Positions 26,673 to 35,430 of a DNA stretch of 62,553 nt are shown piece after piece. This DNA is from Flavobacteriaceae bacterium. Its GTDB lineage: Bacteria > Bacteroidota > Bacteroidia > Flavobacteriales > Flavobacteriaceae. Made by a program: the position numbers and the translations under genes. The notes beneath the pieces are model-generated. The model saw only the letters and a list, made by a program, of their open reading frames with translations, was not told where the DNA came from and ran no database searches. How positions within the stretch are numbered: position 1 is the first letter of the stretch; each line of letters begins with the position of its first letter. The stretch is from positions 1 to 62,553 of the forward strand of contig JAQWFV010000003.1 in assembly GCA_029238555.1 (NCBI GenBank), in the 5' to 3' direction.

Positions 26673-28072
26673 TGTTAGAAAAGACAGTTGCACAAACTAC
26701 CATTGCTAAAGAAGTAACACTCACTGGAGTAGGGTTACATACAGGAGCAGAAGTGACCATGACTTTTAAACCAGCCCTGGAAAATACAGGCTACAGATTT
26801 AAAAGAGTAGATTTAAAAGAGACGCCTACTATTCAAGCAGAAGCACAATATGTAGTGAACACCCAAAGGGGTACAAATTTAGAAAAAGACGGGGTGAGTA
26901 TTCAAACTTCAGAGCATGTACTCGCTGCCTTAGTTGGTTTGGAAATAGACAATGTTCTCATTGAATTAAACGCTGCTGAACCACCCATTATGGATGGATC
27001 TTCAAAGTTTTTTATTGCTGCTTTAGAAAGTGCTGGTATAGAGACTCTAGAAGCGCTTAGAGAAGAATTTGTAGTGACTGAAGTGATTACTTTCACAGAT
27101 GAAACTTCAGGATCTGAAATTACCTTAATTCCTGCGGATCATTACCAAGTAACCACCATGGTAGATTTTGGCACTAAAGTATTAGGTACTCAAAATGCTA
27201 CTTTAAACCATATTTCCGAATTCAAAAGTGAGATTTCAGAGGCTAGAACCTTTAGTTTTTTACACGAATTAGAAACCCTACTAGATCATGGTTTAATCAA
27301 AGGAGGAGATCTAAATAACGCTATTGTTTACGTAGACAAAGAGATTTCTCCTGAAACAATGCTTAAGCTAGAAAAAGCGTTTAACAAATCTAAATTATCT
27401 GTAAAACCAAATGGAATTTTAGATAATCTCACTTTAAATCAACCTAATGAAGCAGCCAGACATAAGTTATTAGATGTCATAGGAGATTTAGCGTTGGCGG
27501 GTTCTAGAATCAGGGGTAAAGTGATAGCCACCAAGCCAGGACACTATGTAAACACTCAGTTTGCAAAAAAACTCTGTGCCATGATTAAGGCAGAAAAGAG
27601 AAATCAGGTGCCTAAATATGATCTAAATGCACCACCTTTAATGGACATACATCAGATCATGGATATGCTTCCCCATAGGCCACCATTTTTACTGATAGAC
27701 CGTATTATTGAACTTTCAGACACCCATGTAGTCGGAATGAAAAATGTCACCATGAACGAAGATTTTTTTGTTGGACATTTTCCAGGAGCACCAGTAATGC
27801 CAGGTGTTTTGCAAATAGAAGCCATGGCACAAACAGGAGGAGTTCTTGTGCTAAGTACAGTGCCAGACCCTGAAAATTACCTCACTTTATTCATGAAAAT
27901 GGACAATGTGAAATTCAAGCAAAAAGTCATTCCCGGAGATACATTAATTTTCCACTGTAGTCTTATTTCTCCTATTAGAAGGGGAATATGCCATATGCAA
28001 GCCTATGCTTATGCCAATAATAAGTTGGTTTGTGAAGCTGAATTAATGGCCCAAATTGTTAAAAAGAAATAA
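26672..28072 (+). CDS. lpxC/fabZ: Bifunctional LpxC deacetylase / FabZ dehydratase
   Basis: A 466-residue fusion. Residues 1 to about 305 are UDP-3-O-acyl-GlcNAc deacetylase (TLTGVGLHTG start, TSEHVLAALVGLEIDN with a zinc His, the KHKLLDVIGDLAL-like motif here as RHKLLDVIGDLALAG). Residues about 320-466 are beta-hydroxyacyl-ACP dehydratase (IMDMLPHRPPFLLIDRI with active-site His, HFPGAPVMPGVLQIEAMAQTGG with Glu). This joins the committed step of lipid A synthesis with fatty acid elongation. The fusion is known in Bacteroidota. Both active sites look intact. Confidence 0.96.
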   Translation: MLEKTVAQTTIAKEVTLTGVGLHTGAEVTMTFKPALENTGYRFKRVDLKETPTIQAEAQYVVNTQRGTNLEKDGVSIQTSEHVLAALVGLEIDNVLIELNAAEPPIMDGSSKFFIAALESAGIETLEALREEFVVTEVITFTDETSGSEITLIPADHYQVTTMVDFGTKVLGTQNATLNHISEFKSEISEARTFSFLHELETLLDHGLIKGGDLNNAIVYVDKEISPETMLKLEKAFNKSKLSVKPNGILDNLTLNQPNEAARHKLLDVIGDLALAGSRIRGKVIATKPGHYVNTQFAKKLCAMIKAEKRNQVPKYDLNAPPLMDIHQIMDMLPHRPPFLLIDRIIELSDTHVVGMKNVTMNEDFFVGHFPGAPVMPGVLQIEAMAQTGGVLVLSTVPDPENYLTLFMKMDNVKFKQKVIPGDTLIFHCSLISPIRRGICHMQAYAYANNKLVCEAELMAQIVKKK

Positions 28073-28858
28073 ATGAACCAGCCTTTAGCTTACATACACC
28101 CAGGTGCGAAAATTGCCAAAAATGTTGTAGTAGAACCCTTCACGACCATTCACAATAATGTCATTATTGGAGAAGGCACTTGGATAGGATCCAACGTGAC
28201 TATCATGGAAGGTGCCCGTATTGGGAAAAACTGTAATATTTTTCCTGGAGCAGTTATTTCCGCTCCACCACAAGATTTAAAATACAATGGAGAAGATACT
28301 ACCGTAGAAATTGGAGATTACACCACTATAAGAGAATGTGTGACTATTAATAAGGGAACTACGGATAGAATGAAAACTGTCATTGGTTCAAATTGTCTCA
28401 TTATGGCATATTGTCATATAGCCCATGACTGTTTGGTGGGCAATAACGCTATTTTTTCTAACAACTCTACTTTAGCAGGACACGTAACTATTGGTGAAAA
28501 TGTAGTTTTAGCAGGTCTAGTGGCCGTACATCAATTCGTGTCTATTGGGCAACACGCATTTGTTACTGGAGGCTCTTTGGTGAGAAAAGATGTCCCCCCA
28601 TTTGTCAAAGCGGCTAGAGAGCCACTTTCTTATGTAGGCATAAACTCTGTAGGATTGAGAAGAAGAGGGTTTGACACAGATAAGATCAGAGAGATTCAGA
28701 ATATCTATAGAATACTCTATCAAAGAAATTATAACAATACCCAGGCCGTTCAAATTATAGAAGCAGAAATGGAAGCGACCAATGAACGGGATGAAATTCT
28801 CCAGTTTATCAGAGATTCTCAAAGGGGTATAATGAAAGGATATTTTAGTAATAATTAA
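28073..28858 (+). CDS. lpxA: UDP-N-acetylglucosamine acyltransferase
   Basis: A 261-residue hexapeptide-repeat enzyme that puts the first 3-hydroxyacyl chain on UDP-GlcNAc. Seen: IHPGAKIAKNVVVEPF at the start, the YNGEDTTVEIGDYTTIRECVTINKGT region and the catalytic His in MAYCHIAHDCLVGN, with a helical C-terminal domain. It abuts lpxC/fabZ with no gap and is separated from efp by 12 bp. Its place in lpxD-lpxC-lpxA order puts the first three lipid A steps together. Confidence 0.96.
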   Translation: MNQPLAYIHPGAKIAKNVVVEPFTTIHNNVIIGEGTWIGSNVTIMEGARIGKNCNIFPGAVISAPPQDLKYNGEDTTVEIGDYTTIRECVTINKGTTDRMKTVIGSNCLIMAYCHIAHDCLVGNNAIFSNNSTLAGHVTIGENVVLAGLVAVHQFVSIGQHAFVTGGSLVRKDVPPFVKAAREPLSYVGINSVGLRRRGFDTDKIREIQNIYRILYQRNYNNTQAVQIIEAEMEATNERDEILQFIRDSQRGIMKGYFSNN

Positions 28859-28870
28859 GACAATAAAAAA

Positions 28871-29437
28871 ATGGCATCTACATCAGATATTAGAAAAGGA
28901 TTGTGTATTAGATACAACAACGATATTTATAAAATCATTGAATTTCTTCACGTAAAACCAGGAAAAGGCCCAGCATTTGTTAGAACTAAGCTTAAAAGTG
29001 TCAGCAATGGTAAAGTATTAGACAATACATTTTCTGCAGGTCATAAAATTGATGAAGTTAGGGTAGAGACAAGGTCTTACCAATATCTTTATCCAGAAGG
29101 CGATACCTATCACTTCATGAATACAGAAGATTACAATCAAATTACCCTTCCAGAATCATCATTAGATGCTCCAGGATTATTAAAAGAGGGTACTGTGGTG
29201 ACTATTTTATTTAACACAGAAGACAGCGCCCCATTATCTGTAGATATGCCGGCGAGTATTGTGTTAGAAGTTACTTACACCGAACCGGGAGTAAAAGGGA
29301 ATACCGCTACAAATGCAACTAAACCAGCCACTGTTGAAACAGGAGCTCAGGTAAATGTGCCTCTTTTTATTAATGAAGGAGACAAGATTAAAATAGACAC
29401 CGAAAAAGGTGCCTATATGGAAAGAGTGAAAGAGTAG
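28871..29437 (+). CDS. efp: Translation elongation factor P
   Basis: A 188-residue protein of standard length with three beta-barrel domains: KOW-like N-domain (1-65), OB domain (about 66-125), and C-terminal OB domain ending INEGDKIKIDTEKGAYMERVKE. It rescues ribosomes stalled at consecutive prolines. The tip loop reads KPGKGPAF with Lys32 at the position modified in E. coli. The gene sits in the middle of the lipid A operon, 12 bp after lpxA and 4 bp before the second lpxD-like gene. Confidence 0.97.
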   Translation: MASTSDIRKGLCIRYNNDIYKIIEFLHVKPGKGPAFVRTKLKSVSNGKVLDNTFSAGHKIDEVRVETRSYQYLYPEGDTYHFMNTEDYNQITLPESSLDAPGLLKEGTVVTILFNTEDSAPLSVDMPASIVLEVTYTEPGVKGNTATNATKPATVETGAQVNVPLFINEGDKIKIDTEKGAYMERVKE

Positions 29438-29441
29438 CAAG

Positions 29442-30383
29442 ATGAAGTTTTCAACATCTCAAACACTCCAAGACATTGCTGCAATCATCGGGGTCTCTTA
29501 TATTGGAGACCCCATGTTCCCAGTTACAGGGATGAATGAGATTCATGTGGTGACCCCAGGAGATATTGTATTTGTAGACCATCCCAAATATTATGAAAAG
29601 GCACTACACTCAGCTGCTACCATTGTATTGATCAATAAGGAAGTGCCCTGCCCACAAGGTAAAGCGCTATTAATTTCAGATGATCCTTTTCGTGATTTCA
29701 ATGTACTGAGCAAACATTTCAAACCCTTTATCCCATCCCAAGCCAATATAGCTGCCACTGCTCAAATAGGGGAACACAGCCTAATACAACCTCAAGCCTT
29801 CATAGGCAATCATGTCACGATTGGAGAGCATTGTGTTATTCATCCAAATGTGGTGATTTATGACCATTGTATTATTGGTGATCATGTAACTATTCATGCA
29901 GGTACGGTCATTGGTGCAGACGCATTTTACTATAAAAATAGGGCAGAGGGTCATGACAAACTGGTATCGACCGGAACGGTCAGCATTGAAAATCATGTAG
30001 AGATTGGGGCCCTTTGTACCATAGATAAAGGAGTGAGTGGTACAACCACCATTGGAGCAGGTACAAAATTAGACAATCAAGTACATATAGGGCATGATAC
30101 AGTGATTGGCAAACACTGCCTTATAGCATCTCAAACAGGCGTCGCGGGTTGTGTTATTATAGAAGACCGTGTGACCTTATGGGGTCAAGTGGGTACCACG
30201 AGTGGCATCACTATAGGGGAAAAAGCAGTAGTAATGGGACAAACTGGGGTCACTAAATCAATTCCAGGTGGCAAGTCTTATTTCGGCACACCAGTTCAAG
30301 AGTCAAGGGAGCAACTAAAACAATTGGCCCAGCTAAAACAATTGCCCAAAATGTTGCAAAACAAACAGAATAAAGACCTTTAA
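29442..30383 (+). CDS. Second LpxD-like N-acyltransferase
   Basis: A 313-residue paralogue of LpxD: a short N-terminal uridine-binding-like domain (about 1-90), hexapeptide repeats (about 95-275), and a Gln/Leu/Lys-rich tail (SREQLKQLAQLKQLPKM) that could form a coiled coil. The catalytic histidine is kept (LDNQVHIGHDTVIGKH). The residues around it differ from lpxD (GHDTV against AHNVE). A different acyl chain length or sugar acceptor is possible. It is the last gene of the operon. It is not a recent duplicate, because the two proteins are clearly diverged. Confidence 0.85.
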   Translation: MKFSTSQTLQDIAAIIGVSYIGDPMFPVTGMNEIHVVTPGDIVFVDHPKYYEKALHSAATIVLINKEVPCPQGKALLISDDPFRDFNVLSKHFKPFIPSQANIAATAQIGEHSLIQPQAFIGNHVTIGEHCVIHPNVVIYDHCIIGDHVTIHAGTVIGADAFYYKNRAEGHDKLVSTGTVSIENHVEIGALCTIDKGVSGTTTIGAGTKLDNQVHIGHDTVIGKHCLIASQTGVAGCVIIEDRVTLWGQVGTTSGITIGEKAVVMGQTGVTKSIPGGKSYFGTPVQESREQLKQLAQLKQLPKMLQNKQNKDL

Positions 30384-30409
30384 ATTTTTAATTTTCCCTT
30401 ACAAAAGGC

Positions 30410-30417
30410 TATTTTTG
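30410..30417 (+). promoter_or_regulatory. -7 promoter element of sucD
   Basis: TATTTTTG, an exact TAnnTTTG, 23 bp before the sucD ATG, in the 57-bp gap after the lpx operon. Confidence 0.5.
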
Positions 30418-30440
30418 CTTAAAATTTTTAAAATATAGAT

Positions 30441-31313
30441 ATGAGTGTTTTAGTCAATAAAGATTCAAAGATTATCGTTCAAGGTTTCACAGGAGGAGAA
30501 GGTACTTTTCATGCGGAGCAAATGATCGAATACGGAACGCAATTGGTAGGAGGAGTTACTCCAGGTAAAGGAGGACAAACCCACTTAGGGAAACCTGTTT
30601 TCAATACAGTTTCAGATGCAGTTTCTCAAGTTGGCGCAGACACTTCTATTTTATTTGTTCCTCCGGCCTTCGCGGCCGATGCCATTATGGAAGCGGCAGA
30701 TGCAGGAATTAAAGTAATCATTACCATCACTGAGGGGATTCCTGTAGCAGATATGGTAAAAGTAAATGATTATATTAAAAATATGCCTACCAGATTAATT
30801 GGACCAAACTGCCCTGGGGTGATCACACCTGGAGAAGCTAAAGTAGGTATTATGCCTGGTTTTGTTTTTAAGAAAGGTACCGTGGGTATTGTTTCTAAGT
30901 CTGGAACCTTAACGTACGAGGCAGCTGATCAGGTCGTAAGACAAGGATTAGGTATTACTACTGCAATTGGAATTGGTGGAGACCCAATCATTGGAACTAC
31001 CACAAAGGAAGCGGTGGAATTACTCATCAATGATCCAGAGACTGAAGCAGTTGTAATGATTGGAGAAATAGGAGGTCAATTAGAAGCAGACGCAGCTAAA
31101 TGGTATAAGGAAAGTGGTAGTAAAAAACCAATCATTGGCTTTATTGCTGGTGAAACAGCTCCTGCTGGAAGAACTATGGGACATGCAGGTGCTATAGTTG
31201 GTGGTTCAGATGACACCGCACAAGCTAAAAAAGCTATTATGAGAGCTTCTGGAATTCACGTAGTAGATTCTCCCGCAGAAATTGGAAAGAAAGTAAAAGA
31301 AGTTCTTGGATAA
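30441..31313 (+). CDS. sucD: Succinyl-CoA synthetase alpha subunit
   Basis: A 290-residue TCA-cycle subunit that carries the phosphohistidine. Seen: CoA-binding Rossmann part ([22 protein letters not shown]), [33 protein letters not shown], and the active-site His in [10 protein letters not shown] near residue 248. The beta subunit (sucC) is not adjacent, so the two subunits are encoded separately, as is common in Bacteroidota. The gene is closed by a strong terminator. Confidence 0.96.
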   Translation: MSVLVNKDSKIIVQGFTGGEGTFHAEQMIEYGTQLVGGVTPGKGGQTHLGKPVFNTVSDAVSQVGADTSILFVPPAFAADAIMEAADAGIKVIITITEGIPVADMVKVNDYIKNMPTRLIGPNCPGVITPGEAKVGIMPGFVFKKGTVGIVSKSGTLTYEAADQVVRQGLGITTAIGIGGDPIIGTTTKEAVELLINDPETEAVVMIGEIGGQLEADAAKWYKESGSKKPIIGFIAGETAPAGRTMGHAGAIVGGSDDTAQAKKAIMRASGIHVVDSPAEIGKKVKEVLG

Positions 31314-31334
31314 TATTTATTCCAAGTGATATTA

Positions 31335-31361
31335 AATCCCGCTTTTTGCGGGATTTTTTTT
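31335..31361 (+). terminator. Intrinsic terminator after sucD
   Basis: AATCCCGC (31335-31342) and GCGGGATT (31348-31355) form an 8-bp stem with a TTTTT loop, followed by a run of T to 31361. It is a textbook terminator. Confidence 0.92.
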
Positions 31362-31415
31362 GGTCTAAGCTCGGTACTTCTATTATATTTACCACAATAT
31401 ATTTAATACATTATC

Positions 31416-32162
31416 ATGAAATTATTAGAAAACAAAACAGCCATCATTACTGGTGCTAGTAGAGGTATTGGCATGGGAATTGCTAAAATTTTTGCAGCAC
31501 ACGGAGCCAACGTAGCTTTTACATATGCCTCAAGTGAGGCACCAGCGCTAGCTTTAGAAGAAGAATTAACCCAATTGGGGGTTAAAGCAAAAGCTTATAA
31601 AAGCGATGCCTCAAAATTTGAACAAGCAGAAGCTTTGATCACTGCTGTAGTAGCAGATTTTGGCACTATAGATATTTTAATTAACAATGCAGGAGTGACT
31701 AAAGATAATCTTCTCATGCGCATGTCGGAGGAAGACTTTGACGCAGTGATGGAAATTAACCTAAAATCTGTATTTAATATGACCAAAGCTGCCCAGCGTA
31801 CTTTTCTAAAACAACGCTCTGGTAGTATTATTAATATGAGTAGTGTAGTGGGGGTTAAAGGAAATGCTGGTCAATCTAATTATGCAGCGTCTAAAGCAGG
31901 AATGATTGGATTTACAAAATCTATAGCCCTTGAATTGGGTTCTAGAAACATTCGCTGTAACGCCATTGCTCCGGGATTTATTGAAACAGAAATGACAGAT
32001 AAACTGGATGAGAAGACGGTGCAATCATGGAGAGATGGCATTCCGTTAAAAAGAGGAGGAAGTCCTGAAGATGTAGCCAACGCATGTGTGTTTTTGGCTT
32101 CTGATTTATCTGCTTATGTCACTGGTCAGGTTTTAAATGTAGATGGTGGAATGCTAACCTAA
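31416..32162 (+). CDS. fabG: 3-oxoacyl-[acyl-carrier-protein] reductase
   Basis: A short-chain dehydrogenase of 248 residues that reduces beta-ketoacyl-ACP with NADPH in fatty acid synthesis. Seen: GASRGIGMGIA (cofactor motif, about 13-23), NNAGVT (about 90-95), the Ser of INMSSVVG, the YAASK catalytic pair (about 152-156), and the FabG-specific PGFIETEMTDKL followed by VTGQVLNVDGGM at the end. It is flanked by terminator-like sequence upstream; TATATTTA about 30 bp upstream is one base from a -7 element. Confidence 0.92.
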   Translation: MKLLENKTAIITGASRGIGMGIAKIFAAHGANVAFTYASSEAPALALEEELTQLGVKAKAYKSDASKFEQAEALITAVVADFGTIDILINNAGVTKDNLLMRMSEEDFDAVMEINLKSVFNMTKAAQRTFLKQRSGSIINMSSVVGVKGNAGQSNYAASKAGMIGFTKSIALELGSRNIRCNAIAPGFIETEMTDKLDEKTVQSWRDGIPLKRGGSPEDVANACVFLASDLSAYVTGQVLNVDGGMLT

Positions 32163-32202
32163 ACGTACATTTTTATTGTACCTTTATTAAAAATTATCAA
32201 TT

Positions 32203-33018
32203 ATGGACAAGTTGCCTAAAGTGGCCATGCCACTTGTTATTTTATTTATTGTATTAATCGTTTTTGTTTCTAAATCTACTTTGACAATAGGTTCAGGTAG
32301 GGCAGGAGTACTTTATAAGACCTTTGGAAATGGTGTAGTAACAGATGAACCGCCGTTAGGAGAGGGGTTTCATGTGATTGCTCCATGGAACAAAGTGTTC
32401 ATTTATGAAGTGCGTCAGCAAGAAGTTTTTGAAAAAATGCAAGTGCTTTCTTCTAATGGATTGGAAATAAAGTTAGATGCCTCAGCTTGGTTTGAGCCTA
32501 AATATGAATTTTTAGGAAAATTACACCAAGAGAAAGGAGAAGCTTATGTACAAAGAGTATTGTTGCCTACCATTAGATCTGCTGCTCGTTCTGTAGTGGG
32601 TAGGTATACTCCAGAACAATTATACTCTAGTAAAAGGGATGCGATTCAAGCAGAGATTTTTGAAGAGACCAAGAAAATTGTAGATGGGCAGTACATTCAA
32701 TTAAATGAGGTTCTAGTTAGAGATGTTACCTTGCCAGCGACTATTAAAACCGCTATTGAGAGTAAACTAAAGCAAGAACAGGAGTCTTTGGAGTATGAGT
32801 TTAAATTGATCACAGCAGCAAAAGAGGCCGAGCGTCAGATTATTGAGGCACAGGGTAAGGCAGACGCTAACAGAATTCTGAGTGCTTCTCTCACAGATAA
32901 AATTTTACAGGATAAAGGGATTGAAGCTACTATTAAATTATCTGAATCGCCAAATTCAAAAGTGATTGTCATTGGTGGTGGAGATTCAGGAATGCCTATT
33001 ATTTTAGGAAATAACTAA
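32203..33018 (+). CDS. Prohibitin/SPFH-domain membrane protein
   Basis: A 271-residue protein with one N-terminal transmembrane helix (about 8-26, AMPLVILFIVLIVFVSKS), an SPFH/prohibitin domain (about 28-210), and an Ala/Glu-rich coiled coil (SKLKQEQESLEYEFKLITAA). These proteins form large rings in the inner membrane and often modulate FtsH-like proteases. No protease or NfeD partner gene is next to it. A terminator-like hairpin follows. Confidence 0.88.
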   Translation: MDKLPKVAMPLVILFIVLIVFVSKSTLTIGSGRAGVLYKTFGNGVVTDEPPLGEGFHVIAPWNKVFIYEVRQQEVFEKMQVLSSNGLEIKLDASAWFEPKYEFLGKLHQEKGEAYVQRVLLPTIRSAARSVVGRYTPEQLYSSKRDAIQAEIFEETKKIVDGQYIQLNEVLVRDVTLPATIKTAIESKLKQEQESLEYEFKLITAAKEAERQIIEAQGKADANRILSASLTDKILQDKGIEATIKLSESPNSKVIVIGGGDSGMPIILGNN

Positions 33019-33024
33019 ATCTAT

Positions 33025-33055
33025 TTTCAAAGGCACCTCTTTTGAAATATTTTTC
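33025..33055 (+). terminator. Probable terminator after the SPFH gene
   Basis: TTTCAAAGG (33025-33033) pairs with CTTTTGAAA (33039-33047) with one G-T wobble and a CACCT loop, followed by TATTTTTC. The stem is AT-rich and the T tract short. Confidence 0.45.
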
Positions 33056-33125
33056 ACAAGGATTTAGGGGTTTGTGATATTTTAAAAACTATTTAATTAT
33101 CTCATGCCAATTTAAAGGAATTGAT

Positions 33126-33133
33126 TACTTTTG
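33126..33133 (+). promoter_or_regulatory. -7 promoter element of the his operon
   Basis: TACTTTTG, an exact TAnnTTTG. The predicted transcript start is about 33139, just before the ATG of the his leader peptide at 33144. Confidence 0.6.
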
Positions 33134-33143
33134 TACTTTAATT

Positions 33144-33197
33144 ATGACACAAACTCATACACATCATCATATTATATACTGCGCTCAGGCGAGGTAA
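33144..33197 (+). CDS. hisL: Histidine operon leader peptide
   Basis: A 17-codon reading frame encodes MTQTHTHHHIIYCAQAR, with four His codons (33156-33158, 33162-33170), three of them consecutive. It stands between the his promoter and an intrinsic terminator that precedes hisG. This is the arrangement of a classical attenuator: ribosomes stall at the His codons when charged histidyl-tRNA is scarce. The stop TAA is at 33195-33197. It is too short to be reported by ordinary gene finders. Confidence 0.88.
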   Translation: MTQTHTHHHIIYCAQAR

Positions 33198-33262
33198 TGA
33201 TGTATTGTTGTTAACAACCATATTGAAACCCGTTTGAGCAATCAAACGGGTTTTTATTTTTT
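33183..33262 (+). promoter_or_regulatory. his transcription attenuator: antiterminator and terminator
   Basis: The terminator hairpin is AAACCCGTTTGA (33226-33237), loop GCAA, TCAAACGGGTTT (33242-33253), a perfect 12-bp stem, then a T-rich run to about 33262. A competing helix pairs GCTCAGGCG (33183-33191) with CGTTTGAGC (33231-33239), nine pairs including two G-T wobbles, and uses the terminator's left arm. The upstream strand lies in the last leader codons. A ribosome finishing at TAA 33195 would cover it and let the terminator form. One stalled at the His codons leaves it free. GTTGTTAACAAC (33207-33218), a perfect palindrome, lies in the loop and may be a pause hairpin. Confidence 0.85.
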
Positions 33263-33275
33263 TATTAAAATAATT

Positions 33276-34136
33276 ATGAAGAACAGACTTAAAATTGCGA
33301 TTCAAAAGAGTGGACGTTTACACGACGACTCTATTGATTTATTGAAGGCATGTGGAATTTCTATAGACAATGGAAAAGACCAATTAAAAGCCATGGCCAG
33401 AAATTTTGACTTAGAGGTCTTTTACCTAAGAAATGGAGACATTCCACAATACCTTAAAGACGGTGTGGTAGACATTGCCATTATTGGGGAGAATGTTCTT
33501 ATTGAAAAGGGAGAGGGCATTGCTATTGCAGAGAAATTAGGATTTTCTAAATGTAAAGTATCTATGGCCATTCCTAAAGAGACCCTCTATAATGGGGTGA
33601 AAGATTTTGATGGAATAAAGATTGCCACTTCATACCCTAATACTGTTCAATCTTATTTGAAAAAAAATGGTATTCATGCAGACATACATTTAATCAATGG
33701 ATCTGTGGAGATAGCTCCTAATATTGGCTTGGCAGACGCCATCTGTGATATTGTCTCTAGCGGTAGTACCCTGTTTAAAAACAACCTCAAAGAGGTAGAT
33801 GTTATTTTAAAAAGTGAGGCTGTTTTAGCGGTTTCACCTGAACTATCTTCAGAAGTTAGGCCTATTTTAGAAAAGCTTGTCTTTAGAATTAAATCAGTCT
33901 TGAGGGCTAGAGAATCTAAATACGTATTACTCAATGTCCCTAATGAAAAATTAGATGCTGTGTTGAACATACTTCCTGGAATGAAAAGCCCCACAGTGCT
34001 ACCCTTAGCAGAAGTGGGATGGAGCTCTGTGCATACGGTCATTCAGAAAGATTCTTTTTGGGAAGTAATAGATTTGTTAAAATTAGCAGGTGCAGAAAGT
34101 ATTTTAGTGTGCCCAATAGAGAAAATGGTTTTGTAA
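33276..34136 (+). CDS. hisG: ATP phosphoribosyltransferase (long form)
   Basis: A 286-residue enzyme joining ATP and PRPP, the first and feedback-inhibited step of histidine synthesis. It is the long HisG type, with a C-terminal ACT-like regulatory domain (about 215-286, including LNVPNEKLDAVLNILPGMKSPTV) and so no need for HisZ. Seen: KIAIQKSGRLHDDS at the start, and DAICDIVSSGSTLFKNNL for PRPP binding. ATG 33276 is used; a TTG start at 33234 would lie inside the terminator hairpin. It is separated from hisD by one base. Confidence 0.95.
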   Translation: MKNRLKIAIQKSGRLHDDSIDLLKACGISIDNGKDQLKAMARNFDLEVFYLRNGDIPQYLKDGVVDIAIIGENVLIEKGEGIAIAEKLGFSKCKVSMAIPKETLYNGVKDFDGIKIATSYPNTVQSYLKKNGIHADIHLINGSVEIAPNIGLADAICDIVSSGSTLFKNNLKEVDVILKSEAVLAVSPELSSEVRPILEKLVFRIKSVLRARESKYVLLNVPNEKLDAVLNILPGMKSPTVLPLAEVGWSSVHTVIQKDSFWEVIDLLKLAGAESILVCPIEKMVL

Positions 34137-34137
34137 T

Positions 34138-35430
34138 ATGAATGTATATAAAAATCCTATAAAGATAGAATGGGAAGACATTCTAAAAAGACCTACCGCT
34201 TCCTATCAAGATATTGAACCGATTGTTTCTGATGTTTTCAAGAGTGTTAAAACCAATGGAGACAAGGCTATTGCCCAATTTACAGAGAAATTTGACGGTG
34301 TGTCTTTAAGCGATTATAAGGTCTCTACAAAAGAAATTGAAGATGCAAAGCAACTAGTATCCCCTGAGTTGCAACAAGCCATTATTCAAGCAAAAGATCA
34401 AATAACAGCTTTTCACCGGGCACAAATAACTCCTAAGGTATCTGTTGAAAATATCGCAGGAGTGCACTGCTGGCAGGAAAAAAGGCCTATTGAAAAAGTA
34501 GGTATCTATATTCCAGGGGGCTCTGCACCGCTATTTTCTACTATTTTAATGTTGGCCATTCCAGCACAAATTGCCGGTTGTAAAGAGATTTTGTTGTGTA
34601 CCCCTCCAGACAAATCAGGTGCCGTACACCCAGCTATTTTATATACAGCTGCTTTGTGTGGGGTCACCAAAATATTTAAAATTGGCGGTATTCAAGCCAT
34701 AGCCGCCATGACTTTTGGTACTGTTCAGGTACCCAAAGTCTATAAAATTTTTGGACCAGGTAATCAATATGTTACCGTGGCCAAACAATGGGCTACTAGA
34801 TATGACGTAGCCATAGATATGCCCGCAGGTCCTAGTGAGTTACTTGTGATGGCAGACCAAACAGCCAAGGCTTCCTACATTGCATCCGATTTACTTTCTC
34901 AAGCAGAGCACGGTCCAGACAGTCAGGTTATTTTTGTAACTACCTATGAGCCACTCATTGAAGAAGTAAGCCAAGAATTAATGGCTCAATGTGCGGTATT
35001 ATCTAGAAATGAGATTGCTAGTAAAGCTTTGGAGAACAGTAAAATGATTTTTCTGGAAACTAAAGAAGCTGCGGTGTCCTTAATTAACCAATATGCCCCT
35101 GAACACTACATATTGTGTGTCTCAGAAGAAGCCTATTACCTAGATCACTTAAGCGCTGCAGGCTCAGTTTTTATAGGAAATTACAGTCCAGAAAGTGCAG
35201 GTGATTATGCTTCTGGAACCAATCATACCCTACCGACCAACGGATATGCCAGACAATATAGTGGGGTTAATTTAGATGCTTTTTTAAATAGTATTAGTTT
35301 TCAGAAATTGACTGCAAAAGGCTTACAATCCTTAGGAAAGAGTATTGAATTAATGGCTGCTGCAGAAGGCTTAGACGCTCATAAAAATGCAGTAAGCATT
35401 CGCTTAAACGATTTGAGAGATGGAGAATAA
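34138..35430 (+). CDS. hisD: Histidinol dehydrogenase
   Basis: A 430-residue zinc enzyme that oxidises L-histidinol twice to histidine with NAD+, the last pathway step. Seen: EKVGIYIPGGSAPLFSTILM (about 119-138), the KIFGPGNQYVTVAKQ stretch, DMPAGPSELLVMAD, the zinc/catalytic LLSQAEHGPDSQ, and APEHYIL. Standard length. It overlaps hisC by 11 bp, indicating translational coupling. Confidence 0.97.
   Translation: MNVYKNPIKIEWEDILKRPTASYQDIEPIVSDVFKSVKTNGDKAIAQFTEKFDGVSLSDYKVSTKEIEDAKQLVSPELQQAIIQAKDQITAFHRAQITPKVSVENIAGVHCWQEKRPIEKVGIYIPGGSAPLFSTILMLAIPAQIAGCKEILLCTPPDKSGAVHPAILYTAALCGVTKIFKIGGIQAIAAMTFGTVQVPKVYKIFGPGNQYVTVAKQWATRYDVAIDMPAGPSELLVMADQTAKASYIASDLLSQAEHGPDSQVIFVTTYEPLIEEVSQELMAQCAVLSRNEIASKALENSKMIFLETKEAAVSLINQYAPEHYILCVSEEAYYLDHLSAAGSVFIGNYSPESAGDYASGTNHTLPTNGYARQYSGVNLDAFLNSISFQKLTAKGLQSLGKSIELMAAAEGLDAHKNAVSIRLNDLRDGE

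Noticed and set aside
33234..33275. Longer hisG starting at TTG 33234
   Set aside because: The extra codons lie inside the attenuator's terminator hairpin and T-run, and the ATG at 33276 gives the normal HisG N-terminus.
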